64,000 nt of DNA from assembly GCA_963931925.1 (NCBI GenBank), contig OZ007579.1:25204269-25268268 (forward strand), read 5' to 3'. The notes under the pieces were generated by a model, which was not told the DNA's origin, did not search any database, and saw nothing but the letters and a program-made list of their open reading frames with translations. This DNA is from Onchidella celtica. Lineage: Eukaryota > Mollusca > Gastropoda > Systellommatophora > Onchidiidae. Of the stretch, positions 21,566-32,665 are shown piece by piece. Numbering within the stretch: the first letter of the stretch is position 1; each line of letters begins with the position of its first letter. The translations under genes were made by a program, and so were the position numbers.

Positions 21566-24500
21566 GCGTCGAACTTGTCAAAAGTTTTTTGGCCAACTTA
21601 TTGAATTTATGGGACTTATCAAAACTGTTTGGCCAATTTGTCGGACTTGTGCATTAGACTTGACGGAATTTTTTTTCCAACTTGTTGAACTTGTGTGTTG
21701 GATTTGTCAGAATGTTGCGGTTAACTTATTGGACTTGTGCATCAGACTTGTTGGATTTTTTCGGCCAACTTGTTGGACTTGTGCGTCAGATTGTCAGACT
21801 TTCTGCTCCCAATTTCTTGGACCTGTGCGTCAAACTTGTCTGAATTTTTTGGTCAACTTACTGGGTTTATGCATCAGACTTGTCGGACCTTTTTCGTCCA
21901 GCTTATGTGATTTATGTATCAGATTTGGCAAAGTCTTTTTGGCCAGCTTGTCGTACTTGTGTGTCAGACTTATCATAATTTTTTGGCCAAGTTGTTGGAT
22001 TTGTGGATCAGGTTTGTCAAAATTTTTTTTGAACAACTTTGCGGACATGTGCGTCAGACCTGTCAGGCTTTTTTGCCCAATTGTTGGACTTATGCATTAA
22101 GCTTATGAAAATTTTTTGGCTAATTCGTCAGACTTGTGCATCAGACATGTCAAAATTTTCAGCTAACTCATTGGACTTGGGCGCCCGACTAGTCACATTT
22201 TTTTGGCCAACTTGTTGGATCTGTGCATGGGGCTTGTTTGAATTTTTTAGCCAATTTATTGGACTTGTGTGTCAGACTTGTCAATATTTTGTAATCAACT
22301 TGTCGGACTTGTCGGAATTTTTCAGCAAACTTGTTGGACTTGTGCGTCAGGCTTGTTAAAAATTTTGAGTCAACTTGTCGCCAACTTATTGAACTTGTGC
22401 ATCAAACACGTCAGAATTTATCGTACTATTTGCACATTAGACTTGTCAAAAAATTTTTGGCCAACTTGTTAGACTTGTGCGTTAGACTTATCAAACTTTT
22501 TGGGGCAATTTGTTGGACATGTGTTGGACAAAACTTTTTAGTCAACTTGTCGCACTTGTCAGAATTTTTCAGACAACTTATTGAACTTGTGGATCAAACA
22601 TGTCAGAATTTTTCGTCCAACTTGTTCGATTTGTGTGTCAGGCTTGTCAAAATATTTTAACCAACTTCCCGCACTTGTACGTCAGATTTGTCAGACTTTT
22701 TTTGGCCAACCTTTTGGATTTGTGTGTCAAACTTGTCAAAATATTTTGGCCAACTAGTCACAATTGTGTGTCAGAATTGTCAGACTTTTTCAGCCAACTT
22801 GTGCTTTTGGTCTGTCAGACTAAACAAAATTTTTCGTGTCAGGCTTGTTGCAAATTTTTTGGCCAACTTATCAGTCTTATGCGCCAAACTTGTCAAAATT
22901 CTTTAGTCAACTTGTCAGACTTGTCGGAATTTTTCAGCCAACGTAATTTTGGACTTAAGCGTCAGACTTGTCAGAATTTTTTGCCCAACTTGTTCGATTT
23001 GTATGTCAGACTTGTCAAAATTTTTCAGCCAACTTGTCATACTTCTTTGTCAGACTTGTCCGAATTTTTCTACCAACTTATTGGACTTGTGCGTCACACT
23101 TGTCAGATTTTTTTGCCAACGTCTTCGATTTGTGTGTCAAACATGTCAAAATTGTTTGGCTAACTCATTGGGCTTGTGCGTCATGACATCAGACTTGTCA
23201 ATATTTTTTAGTCAACTTGTCGTACTTCTTTGTCAGACTTGTCGGGATTTTCCTACCAACTTACTGGACTTGTGCGTCACACTTGTCAGAATTTTTTGCC
23301 AACTCCTTTGATTTGTGTCTCAAACATGTCAAAATTATTTGGCCAACTCATTGGACTTTGCTTCACGATGTCAGACTTGTCAATATTTTTTAGTCAACTT
23401 GTCGCACTTCTAGGTCAGACTTGTCGGAATTTTTCAGCCAACTTGCTGGACTTGTGAGTCAGAATTGTCCAAATTTTTGATCCAAATTATTGGACTTCTG
23501 TGTCTGACTTGTCAGACTCTTTTTGGCCCATTTGTTCAATTTGTGTATTAGACTTGTCGAAACTTTTCGGCCAATATGTTGGTCTTGTATGTCAGACTTG
23601 TCAGACTTTTTTCTGCCAACAATTTGGATTTGCGCATTAGACTTGTCAAAATCTTTTGACCACCTTGTCAGACTTGTGCGTCAGACTTATGAGAATTTTT
23701 TGGGTCAAGTTCTTGGAATAGTGCGTCAGACTTGTTGCAAATTTTTAGCCTTGTTAAACTTTTGCCTCAGAATTGTTCAAATTTTTTGAGCCAATTTCTT
23801 TGATTTGTGCGTCGGATAGTCAGACTTTTTTATTCTAACTGGTTGGATCTGTGCATCAGAGTTGTTGGAAAAATTTGGCCAACTTGTCATATACTTGTAC
23901 ATTGTGCATTGGACTTGTCAGATTTTTGCCGTTAGCTTATTGGACTTGTGCACCAGGCTTGTCAGAATTTTTTCGGCCAACTGGTTGGACTTGTGTGTTG
24001 GATTGTCAGACATTTTCAGCAAACTAGTTGGATTTGTGGGTCGGACCATTCGGAATTTAATTTTTTGGCCAACTTGTTAGACTTGAGCGTCAGACTTGTC
24101 AAAAGTTTTTAGTCAAATTGTCGGACTTGTTGGAATTTTTCCACCAACTAATTGGACTTGTACGTTTAACTTGTCAGAATTTTTCGTCCAACGTATCCGC
24201 TTTGTGTGTCAGACTTGTCAAAATATGTAGGACAACTCGTTGAACTTGTGTGTCACACCTGTCACAATTTTCCGGCTGACTTGTTGGGCTGGTGTGAAAG
24301 ACCTGTCAAAATTTTTCGGCCAACTTGTGGAATTGTGTGTCAGACACTTAAAAATTTTTTAGTCAACTTGTCGGAATTGTCGATTTTTTTTTTTCAGCCA
24401 ACTTATTGGACTTGTGCGTCAAACTTGTCAGAAGTTTTCGCCCAACTTGTTCGATTTGTGTGTCAGACTTGTCAAATTTTTTTTGGCCAACTTGTTAGAC

Positions 24501-25660
24501 TTGTGTGTCAGACTTGTCAAACTTTTTGGGGCAACTTGTGTGTCAGACTTGTCAAAATTTTTGGGGCAACTTGTATGTCAGACTTGTCAATTTTTTTTTT
24601 GGCCAATTGTTAGACTTGTGTGTCAGACTTGTCAAACTTTTTGGGGCAACTTGTGTGTCAGACTTGTCAAATTGTTTTTGGCCAACCTGTCAGACATGTG
24701 CATCGGACTTGTGGGAATTTTTCAGCCAACGTCTTGGACTTGTGCGTCAAATTTGTCAGAATTTTTCGCCCAACTTGTTCGATTTGTGTGACAGACTTGT
24801 CAAAATTTTTTGGCCAACTTGTTAGACTTGTGTGTCAGACTTGTCAAAATTTTTGGAGCAACTTGTTAGACTTGTGTGTCAGACTTGTCAAATTTATTTA
24901 GGCCAACCTGTCAGACATGTGCATCAGGCTTGTGGAAATTTTTTGGCCAACTTGTCGGACTTGTGCATCAGAATTTTCGATCAACTTATTGGACTTGTGC
25001 GTCGGACTAGTCAGCCTTTTTTTCTTTTGGCCAGCTTGCAGGAATTGTGCATCGGACTTGTTTGAATTTTTTGGTCAACTTGCTAAACTTGTGTGTCAGA
25101 CTTGTCTAAATTTTGGGGGCAACTTGTTGGACTTGTGTGTCAGTCTTGTCAAAATTTTTAGGCCAACTTGTTAGACTTGTGTGTCAGACTTGTCAAAATT
25201 TTGGGGCAGCTTGTTGGACTTGTGTGTCAGACTTGTCAACATTTTTCGGCCAACTTGTTAGACTTGTGTGTCAGACTTGTCAAAATTTTGGGGCAACTTG
25301 TTGGACTTGTATGTCAGACTTGTCAAAATTGTTAGGCCAACTTGTTAGGCTTGTGTGTCGGACTTATCAAAATTTTGGGGCAACTTGTAGAACTCGTGTG
25401 TTAGATTTGTCAAATTTTGGGGGGCCAACATGTCGGTCTTGTGCATCAGACTTATCGAAATTTTCGGCCAACTTGTTGGACTTGTCCGTCGGACTTGTCA
25501 GACTTTTTTCGCCCAAATTGTTGGATTTGCGCATCGGATGAGTCAGATTTTTTCGTCCAACTTTTTGGATTTGTACATCAGACTTGTAGGAATTTTTCAG
25601 CCAACTTGTTGAACTCATGCTTCTTACTTGTCAGACTTGTGTGGCAGATTTGTTGGACTT
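21566..25660 (+). repeat. Minisatellite array, right arm (about 45-bp units)
   Basis: This continues the array broken at 15,020. The typical unit is acttgttggacttgtgcg, tcagacttgtcaaa, then a T-rich linker and ggcca. Units vary by substitution. Some local runs are nearly identical (about 24,420-24,700 and 25,090-25,380), pointing to recent amplification there. With the left arm the field is about 6.3 kb, roughly 140 units by length. Apparent ORFs of 60-190 codons are products of the three-divisible period. Confidence 0.93.
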
Positions 25661-25671
25661 ACGCTAACTTT

Positions 25672-25970
25672 AAAACGAAAACTTGCAATTCTACAGGGTG
25701 ACGAAGGGGCGTCTAAAATAGCTGGCTTTATGCGTTAATGGTGTGTGTTTGTGTGTGTGTGTGTGTGTATGTTTTTGTCCTGATTTTAGATCTAGTTCAT
25801 CCAGTGAAAAGATTGTGAATTGACCATTCGCTTTCAGGGATATCTGACCAGTTGCGCGTAATTAATATTTATCCCAACATTAACCCTAATAATTATAAAA
25901 GCTTGCAATTCTAAAGGGTGAAAAGGAGGAGTTTAAAATAGTAGGCTGTATGCCTTATTTGTGTGTGTGT
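25672..25970 (+). repeat. Direct duplication bounding the array, with GT microsatellites
   Basis: A block of about 80 bp at 25,672-25,760 (cttgcaattctacagggtga, then gtctaaaatagctggctttatgc, then a GT run) recurs at about 25,900-25,970 (cttgcaattctaaagggtga, then tttaaaatagtaggctgtatgcc, then a GT run). A GT run separates them at about 25,742-25,772. Confidence 0.75.
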
Positions 25971-25984
25971 ATGTCTGTCGTCTG

Positions 25985-26250
25985 TCTGGGTGTCTCTATT
26001 TTTCTCCGTCTCTCTGTCTCACTCCCCCCCCCCCCTCTGCCTCTCATCTTTCTTTCTGTCTCTGCCTCTTCCTATTCACGCTCTGTCTCTCTCTAATCTC
26101 TGCCTCTTTCTCATTGTGTCTATATTGTCTGTGGCGTCTCCTTATCCTTCTCTCCTCCCCCCCCCCTTCTGCTCTTTCTCCCTCCCTCCTCTGTTTCCTA
26201 ATCCATTATCCTTCTCTCTTCCTTTCTTACACCACCCCTCTGTGTGTGTG

Positions 26251-26284
<34 letters not shown>

Positions 26285-26288
26285 TGTC
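25985..26288 (+). repeat. Pyrimidine-rich low-complexity tract followed by GT microsatellite
   Basis: 25,990-26,239 is almost wholly C and T with runs of C. 26,240-26,288 is a GT run with small interruptions. The 159- and 116-codon frames here are compositional artefacts. Confidence 0.85.
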
Positions 26289-27816
26289 AGGCTGTTACCG
26301 TGCCCATTGTTAAATGTGAATTTTTGTGTAATTTCAATTTACAGCGAAATACATGTAATAAATTCTGTGTGGTGTGTGTCTCTTTTGTATTTCTCTTTGA
26401 GAAAAGTCAATGTGACACGGTAACAATTTCTTGCGACTGATACTTCAAAAGTATCCGAAATATTACCCGAAATGACACCACTGGATCACTTGGAATATGG
26501 CATGTAAAATTTAAAAAAAAAATAATGTGATTGCATTCGCTTAGAAGAATGAAGAATAATGGTTTGATTTGTCACTTAGAGTCGAAAATTTCGAACAGGA
26601 ATGACATCTCAGACTTGGTAGAGGGGCAATCACAGCGATACTTGTATGAGAGAAATTCTGCAGATTGGACCACCGAGATGACTTGTGCCTGTACAGAATA
26701 TGCTCTACGTTAGGGGTGAAGCAGGGGTAGGCGCCAGATCACTGGTTCTCCGCCTGTAAATTTTGCTCCACGCCAGCACAATGGGCACTGCCCGCCGCAT
26801 CCCGCAGGGTCGCGATCTGGGCAGTGCTTATTCGTCCTCATAGAATAACAAGGTCCTCTCTCCACTTTTTGGCTGAACTGAGTTACACACTACACGCTAC
26901 TCCGACAGGCCTTCTCCATTGTCAGTCAAAGTAGCAAGCAAATTCGGTGTATAATTTGTAAGTACTACCAGCGAGTATGTATTTTTAGAGAGATCTCGCT
27001 TCCGCCAAATCGCGAAACTAGGTCGCTGAGGTAAACAAGAATTGAAAGAGACGGTCTTCACCAAAGATAGTGTGCATATCTGTTTACTGTGGTTTGTTCA
27101 TATTTTTGGGCTGATTGAAACTACTTAGAGCTGTTTGTAACCTCTTGCGCCCGTGAAAATGCACAAACAGGTACTGTTTACCGCAGCGACCTACTTTCCG
27201 CTCCATTCTATCAGTTGTTTCGCGGCGCCTCCCGTATCTCTCAGTGCAAATCGACCAATAGTGAAACCTCTCTATACACATATACTCTCTGGTACTCCCA
27301 AGAAGAAAACAAAACTGTATCTCTAAAAGCTATGAGCACAAAAAACTTCAACATCGATTTCTCAAAAGTTGTTGGCATGGAGACAGAACCTCTTTATCAA
27401 TATTCTAAGTGGACGTACTGTGCAAGTGTAATGCAAAATTTACTACTTCTGGTCAGACATTTTTTTTTATAAAACAGCCTAAAATGTTACTTTTCCCCGC
27501 TTGACACACCCTCCCCCCCCCCTCCCCCCATCATGAATAACTTCATCCGACATTAACCCATAACCATGGGCCTACAGTGAGTCGCAGTCACGAAGGCTAT
27601 CAACAGGTTTCAACTTTTGTTTCTGATTCCTGTTGACCATCGCGTGTTACAGTTTGTTACTGTTGTTTTAGGTCTTTAAGGAGGTTCGCTGCCTGAGGTT
27701 CAGACGATTACAGTGAACATACAACTCAGGGGGGATCGAACGGGGCAAACAAACAGTGCTCAATTAATCCTCTTGCTGCCATGGGGCCGATATTATCGCC
27801 CAATCATATGTTACAG
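26289..27816. other. No gene seen; includes second copy of the repeat at 2,860
   Basis: The segment about 26,840-27,380 carries the partner of the repeat at 2,860-3,115. Short frames elsewhere have no motif. Confidence 0.5.
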
Positions 27817-28022
27817 AAAACTGCCGCACGGCCAATATATCGGCCCTACCGAATCACACTAAAACTGCCGCACGGCCAATATATCGGCCCTACCGTATCA
27901 CACTAAAACTGCCGCACGGCCAATATATCGGATCCACCGTGTCACACTAAAACTGCCGCACGGCCAATATATCGGCCCTACCGTATCACACTAAAACTCC
28001 CGCGAGGCCGATATATCGGCCG
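27817..28022 (+). repeat. 44-bp tandem repeat with a palindromic core (about 4.7 copies)
   Basis: The word aaaactgcc(g) starts at 27,817, 27,861, 27,905 and 27,949, with aaaactcc at 27,993, each step 44 bases. Every unit holds ggccaatatatcggcc. In the last unit this is ggccgatatatcggcc, a perfect 16-base palindrome. A related ggggccgatattatcgccc lies just upstream at about 27,784. Confidence 0.9.
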
Positions 28023-29162
28023 ACATTGTTCCAGCATGTTTTCTCTCCTAATTTCACTACTTCCTGTTGTCTTTCTACCTGATAATCTATTATTCTGGTA
28101 GTCTAAAGAAGAAATGGCGTCTGGGCTTGGCAGCGAAAGGATTAAAGTATGTCTATTATTATATTATTATACGCAACGAATGCTTGTCAAAAATGCGCTT
28201 TCCTTCACTGTTCACCACGAGTACGGGCATTTGTAATACTCTTTGAAAATGAAAAGCAGTTGGATCCTTGAGGTATAGTATTTGTAATGATTATGCAGGT
28301 ATGCGTATTGGATGTATACGCATTGACCGTATTTCTATTGCAAAGAATATATAATAGCAAAGTATTCGAGACCGAACAGTGATAATGCGTATATTACCGG
28401 GAATGCTGATTAAACGCGAACTGCTTTTGTTTATAAATGCATACATTAATGTAAAAGATTGAAGACTGAAACTTGAATATACACAACAGGTTTATACAAA
28501 AGAGACAGGGTCAGATTAGTGCCACTAAGAAAACTAATTAATTTATAATATTTTAAATCGTCTTTCCTGCTGTAGAATTGAGCAAAGAGAAAAAAAGGGG
28601 AGGGAGGCGGTAAAAATTGCTCCACAATGAAAATAATACTCCCCCCCCCTTCCTTCCCCCCCCCCCCTAAATTAGTCAGTGCGGTGGTCCTATGTGACCC
28701 GCAAAACTAGCCTACAAAGAGCGGTGGATGGTCGGGTCTCACACGACCCACTTACTTTAAAGGATTGGTGATCGGGTCTTCGTGCTTTATAACATAAGAA
28801 AGATTACAATGTCTGAGTCCACGCACGCTAGACTGGGCTCATAATACATAAAAACAATGGAAGTCAACACCTTGAATATGAGTCAGTTACATGTACACTA
28901 TATGTATTGGTGACAGGCCCAGACGGAAAAGGGTGTGTGGGTGGGAAGGGGGTGGGGTGCTGAGGAATAATGCGTAGATTATGGTAATACAGTTACACGA
29001 AATGAACTGGTGAAATACAGCCATGGAACTTAGTTAGGACTGCGAAAGTCAGGCCGGTGAGCTCCATCACATGAAACCTAGGGGTGAAACAGACCAAGTG
29101 AACCAAACAGGGTTTCGGTCACTTACAAAAGCTGTTATTTATAGTAGTACCCGCCCCAGGCA
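28023..29162. other. No gene seen
   Basis: C-runs lie near 28,640-28,668, and a doubled phrase about a cgggtc word lies at about 28,680-28,775. No convincing frame or structured element is seen. Confidence 0.5.
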
Positions 29163-29420
29163 GCGTGATTTTTTTTTCCGTACAAGCTTTAGCAAATTCA
29201 GGAGCGGGGCAGCAACACACCCCCAAACACAGGTCATCGGCTAAGGCATTTCTCGTCCTATCGAACACTGCCATGGGTCCTGCAATCTCTGGACTGTGCC
29301 TGATATGACTCTGAACGTCACCGAAAATCCCTGGGATGTGTTGGAGCTGTCCTGTGTTTGGGGGGTGTGTTGTTGCCCCGCTGCTGAATTTGCTAAAGCT
29401 CGTACGGAAAAAAATCACGC
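29163..29420. repeat. Inverted repeat, arms about 70 bp, loop about 117 bp
   Basis: The left arm 29,163-29,233 (gcgtgatttttttttccgta ... cccaaacacagg) pairs with the right arm 29,351-29,420 (cctgtgtttggggg ... ggaaaaaaatcacgc), with only a few mismatches or small indels. Transcribed in either direction it would fold into a long hairpin. It may be a small inverted-repeat transposon, but no target duplication was identified. Confidence 0.85.
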
Positions 29421-30401
29421 CCCCAGACAGAGACAGAGAAACGGGGATACTTACCATTATAGTTTTGAGTCCGAGTTTGAGTTTGGGTTTTTACGGCGCA
29501 TGGACACAATATTTGTATTTTGTATTTGTATTTGTATAACTCTTTAATCCCATTTGGGAAATTTTGCCTTTGTGCCATTGCAGCCCAGTTATAACTGGAG
29601 CAGGCACGTCGTCGCCACAGTGCAGCGCCGGTCGACCACTTTGTGCCTATCACGGTCTATCTGGGTAATTTATTTTATATTTGTTATTCAGAGGTTCATC
29701 AATTTAGAATTCACAAATAGAATCAAATGGTTCCGTATAAACTTTATTACATTGGTAAAATTCTCCAACGTTCTTTTGTGTAGATCTGACAAGAGCTTCG
29801 TAAGTGTATATGAAAGTGTTTAAATCAAGTTGTAGATTTAAGCCTCTTTCAGAAAGGACAGGCGCGCTGTGGGTCCACGTCAGAAAATAATTCTTTCGTG
29901 GATCCGCAGGCATAGTGCTTTCTTCGGATATGCATGAAATGCACATAACTATATTATGCCCCCCCCCCCACCCCCAAAGAGCTCATTTTAGGAAATCTCT
30001 CTTTGAAATAAATCCAATATTTATGCAGTTTTCGAGAAACTCAAGTTTGAACCTGCTCACTCTAAAACAGATGCCATGTATGTCTTAAGCAGGTCATAAT
30101 GATGAAAGTTTTTGTTGTTTTTCCAAATTTTGTTGCATAATACTGTATATTTGTTTCTTGTGGATGTTCTGTTTTGGCTGCAGACAGGCCCATACTAAAC
30201 TTGAATTTGAAATCGTTATTTGCTCCTTGCTTTGTTCATTTCTGTTCAAATCCTGCATAACGGAGGTCCTTATTGACTAAAATTTTATGCAATGTTTGTT
30301 TGTTTATAATTAAAACGGGTTTTGTGTTTATTTTTTTCTGTTTGTTTGTTTTTTGTTCTTAATGCTAACGTGAAGCTTTGCAAAATCTCTGTTTCTCTCT
30401 C

Positions 30402-30436
<35 letters not shown>

Positions 30437-31091
30437 ACAGACACACACATATCCACAAAAACATATACTCTTACTATGTTCCCTTTCTCTCATTCTTTCT
30501 CTCACTCACTCTCTCGTTGAACTTCACATTCCTCTTTCTCCCTCTGTCTCTTTCCCCCTACTCCCTTTTCTCTCCTTTCCTCTCCCCTCCTTCTCTTTCA
30601 TATTTTCGTTTGTGTTTTGAAATTTACTCCATTTGGGCCTATTTCATTTCAGTTCAACATGAACTAAACTACCTGTCATCGAAGTCGGGCCTATAGATCA
30701 CGCCCTACTCTATTGGAACACGTCACCATCCACCATGAATCTATTTATCCTAACCTTGCTAAAAAAGAAGCCCGTCTCGCCACTTCCCACCGGAAATGAC
30801 GTCGCCCGCACCAACATGGTGCCCATCTTGCCGGAGAACAACACGCAGTTGTCCCACAAAGAATACTTGTCACTGCTCATCTGCCCAGAACTGCTTGTCT
30901 GAAACCTAATGTGGTACGGACAGTATAAATTACATGTACTTGATACACATAATATTTCCATATTCTCTTAGGAAATGGCTATTTGGACCATGTAGCCAGG
31001 CACTACACTCTCTGCGCCGTCGAGCTTTTTCGTGACCTACAGTTAGGCTATTTTGTCGGTTCAGTGCAAGAAGTGATCTCCTTGTAGTTGT
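29421..31091. other. No gene seen; CT-rich tract at 30,386-30,602
   Basis: 29,485-29,700 is distantly related to 7,435-7,550. 30,386-30,602 is pyrimidine-rich, starting with a CT dinucleotide run, and the frames over it are compositional. A 200-base unique stretch near 30,710-30,960 has no recognisable coding. Confidence 0.5.
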
Positions 31092-31300
31092 AGGAGGGTA
31101 ACATTCTAAACGCGGAACGGCAAAGTCAGCTGCTGGCAGACATAATTTCCTATGTTTTCTTAGTAGCCTAAATCAGGGAAGACCCTGTCATACTAAGCCC
31201 GGTCACCTTCTGCCACTATTTCTTGGGTAAATTATATTTTGTTGGCAGCAAGTGGCCCTGAAGTTGCAGGCTTAGTATCATGATACAATGTACCCTCTTA
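31092..31300 (+). mobile_element. MITE family copy, complete with both ends
   Basis: The left end ggagggtaacattctaaacgcgg and the right end gcttagtatcatgatacaat then ccctc are imperfect inverted repeats of each other. The interior carries cataatttcctatgttttctta and accttctgccactatttcttggg, as in the copy at 43,447-43,667. At about 210 bp with no coding capacity, it is a miniature inverted-repeat element. Confidence 0.72.
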
Positions 31301-31586
31301 TCTGTGACAACGTAGATAACTATTTCTTGCATTGAACCGACGATTTGGGGTCGATTTTCGAAAAGTGTTACCGTGGCCACTTCCATGGAGACTCGACCGT
31401 AATCCTGATCTTTGCATTTCCCCCAAGTTTAAATTCAATGTGCAAACAAAACCCAATCTGGTCTCATTGCCCAAATAGTTACCGGTACTGCAATATTCAT
31501 GAGTGAATTTGGCAAAGTTGCATACATCAATGTCAGGTCGGCATAGCTGCTATTGCATGACAGTGTGCAATACTACCTGGTACTGT

Positions 31587-31705
31587 CCGCACTGCCTTGT
31601 GTGTGACTCGGGAGTGTCAAAGGCTGGGGGAGAAAACCCTGATAAAAAACCGCACTGCCTTGTGTGTGACTCGGGAGAGTTAAAGGCTAGGGAGTAAACC
31701 CAAAC
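31587..31705 (+). repeat. 63-bp direct repeat, two copies
   Basis: The phrase ccgcactgccttgtgtgtga occurs at 31,587 and 31,650. Both copies continue into ctcgggag and aaaggct. The spacing is 63 bases. It lies upstream of the 50-bp array and may belong to the 5' region of the LINE. Confidence 0.8.
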
Positions 31706-31965
31706 AAAATCCGGTGGGAGGGACCCCAAGGCAGTTGGTGGGGAGGTCTGTTCCAATCCATCCTCTGGCATCCCCTGCAGCTCTATGCGATTCCAAACGT
31801 ATTGGCTATGCCTTTCCCTTGGATTAAATCTGTGGAGAAGAGAGGGGGTCTGTGCAAAATGGGCTAGGCACAGGTTCCATACTCTTTGCCCAGGCTAATG
31901 CAGCATACAGAGGGAGAACACTGCCAACCTGGGCAAATACAGTGTACAAAACCCATGCCCAAAAA

Positions 31966-32665
31966 GCTCTCACAGCTCTATGTCAACACGGAGATGTCAC
32001 TCTGTCATGGGTAATGCTCTCACAGCTCTATGTCAACACGGAGATGTCACTCTGTCATGGGTAATGCTCTCACAGCTCTATGTCAACACGGAGATGTCAC
32101 TCTGTCATGGGTAATGCTCTCACAGCTCTATGTCAACACGGAGATGTCACTCTGTCATGGGTAATGCTCTCACAGCTCTATGTCAACACGGAGATGTCAC
32201 TCTGTCATGGGTAATGCTCTCACAGCTCTATGTCAACACGGAGATGTCACTCTGTCATGGGTAATGCTCTCACAGCTCTATGTCAACACGGAGATGTCAC
32301 TCTGTCATGGGTAATGCTCTCACAGCTCTATGTCAACACGGAGATGTCACTCTGTCATGGGTAATGCTCTCACAGCTCTATGTCAACACGGAGATGTCAC
32401 TCTGCCATGGGTAATGCTCTCACAGCTCTATGTCAACACGGAGGTGTCACTCTGTCATGGGTAATGCTCTCACAGCTCTATGTCAACACGGAGATGTCAC
32501 TCTGTCATGGGTAATGCTCTCACAGCTCTATGTCAACACGGAGATGTCACTCTGTCATGGGTAATGCTCTCACAGCTCTATGTCAACACGGAGATGTCAC
32601 TCTGTCATGGGTAATGCTCTCACAGCTCTATGTCAACACGGAGATGTCACTCTGTCATGGGTAAT
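31966..32665 (+). repeat. 50-bp minisatellite, 14 copies
   Basis: Each unit starts gctctcacagctctatgtca and ends tcatgggtaat. The array is exactly 700 bp, so 14 units of 50. I see only two variant bases, at about 32,405 (c for t) and 32,444 (g for a), so it is very homogeneous and young. The period is not a multiple of three, and no frame runs through it. It abuts the 5' region of the LINE. Confidence 0.95.

Larger units (their letters stand above)
15016..21570 (+). mobile_element. Complete Gmr1-like Ty3/gypsy LTR retrotransposon with target duplication
   Basis: The element proper runs 15,021-21,565: two 596-bp LTRs (both starting TGTAGC and ending TTACA), a tRNA-Pro-type primer site, one gag-pol frame, a 771-bp untranslated stretch and a purine-rich tract. 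It is flanked by the 5-bp duplication gcgtc (15,016-15,020 and 21,566-21,570), part of the host minisatellite unit. The LTRs look identical when read side by side, implying a recent insertion. Integrase lies before reverse transcriptase, the reverse of ordinary Ty3/gypsy and the feature that defines the Gmr1-like group. No envelope gene is present. Confidence 0.95.

Noticed and set aside
21540-25701. ORFs of up to 187 codons in the right arm of the array
   Set aside because: Same artefact. Overlapping frames encode the same repeat shifted, which is not how a real gene looks.
25961-26440. 159-codon Ser/Leu/Cys-rich frame
   Set aside because: It is produced by a CT-rich tract and a GT microsatellite; no motif.
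30322-30696. 124-codon frame
   Set aside because: It overlaps a CT-rich low-complexity tract; composition explains it.
31966-32665. CRISPR array
   Set aside because: The units are continuous 50-bp tandem copies with no unique spacers, and the setting is eukaryotic.
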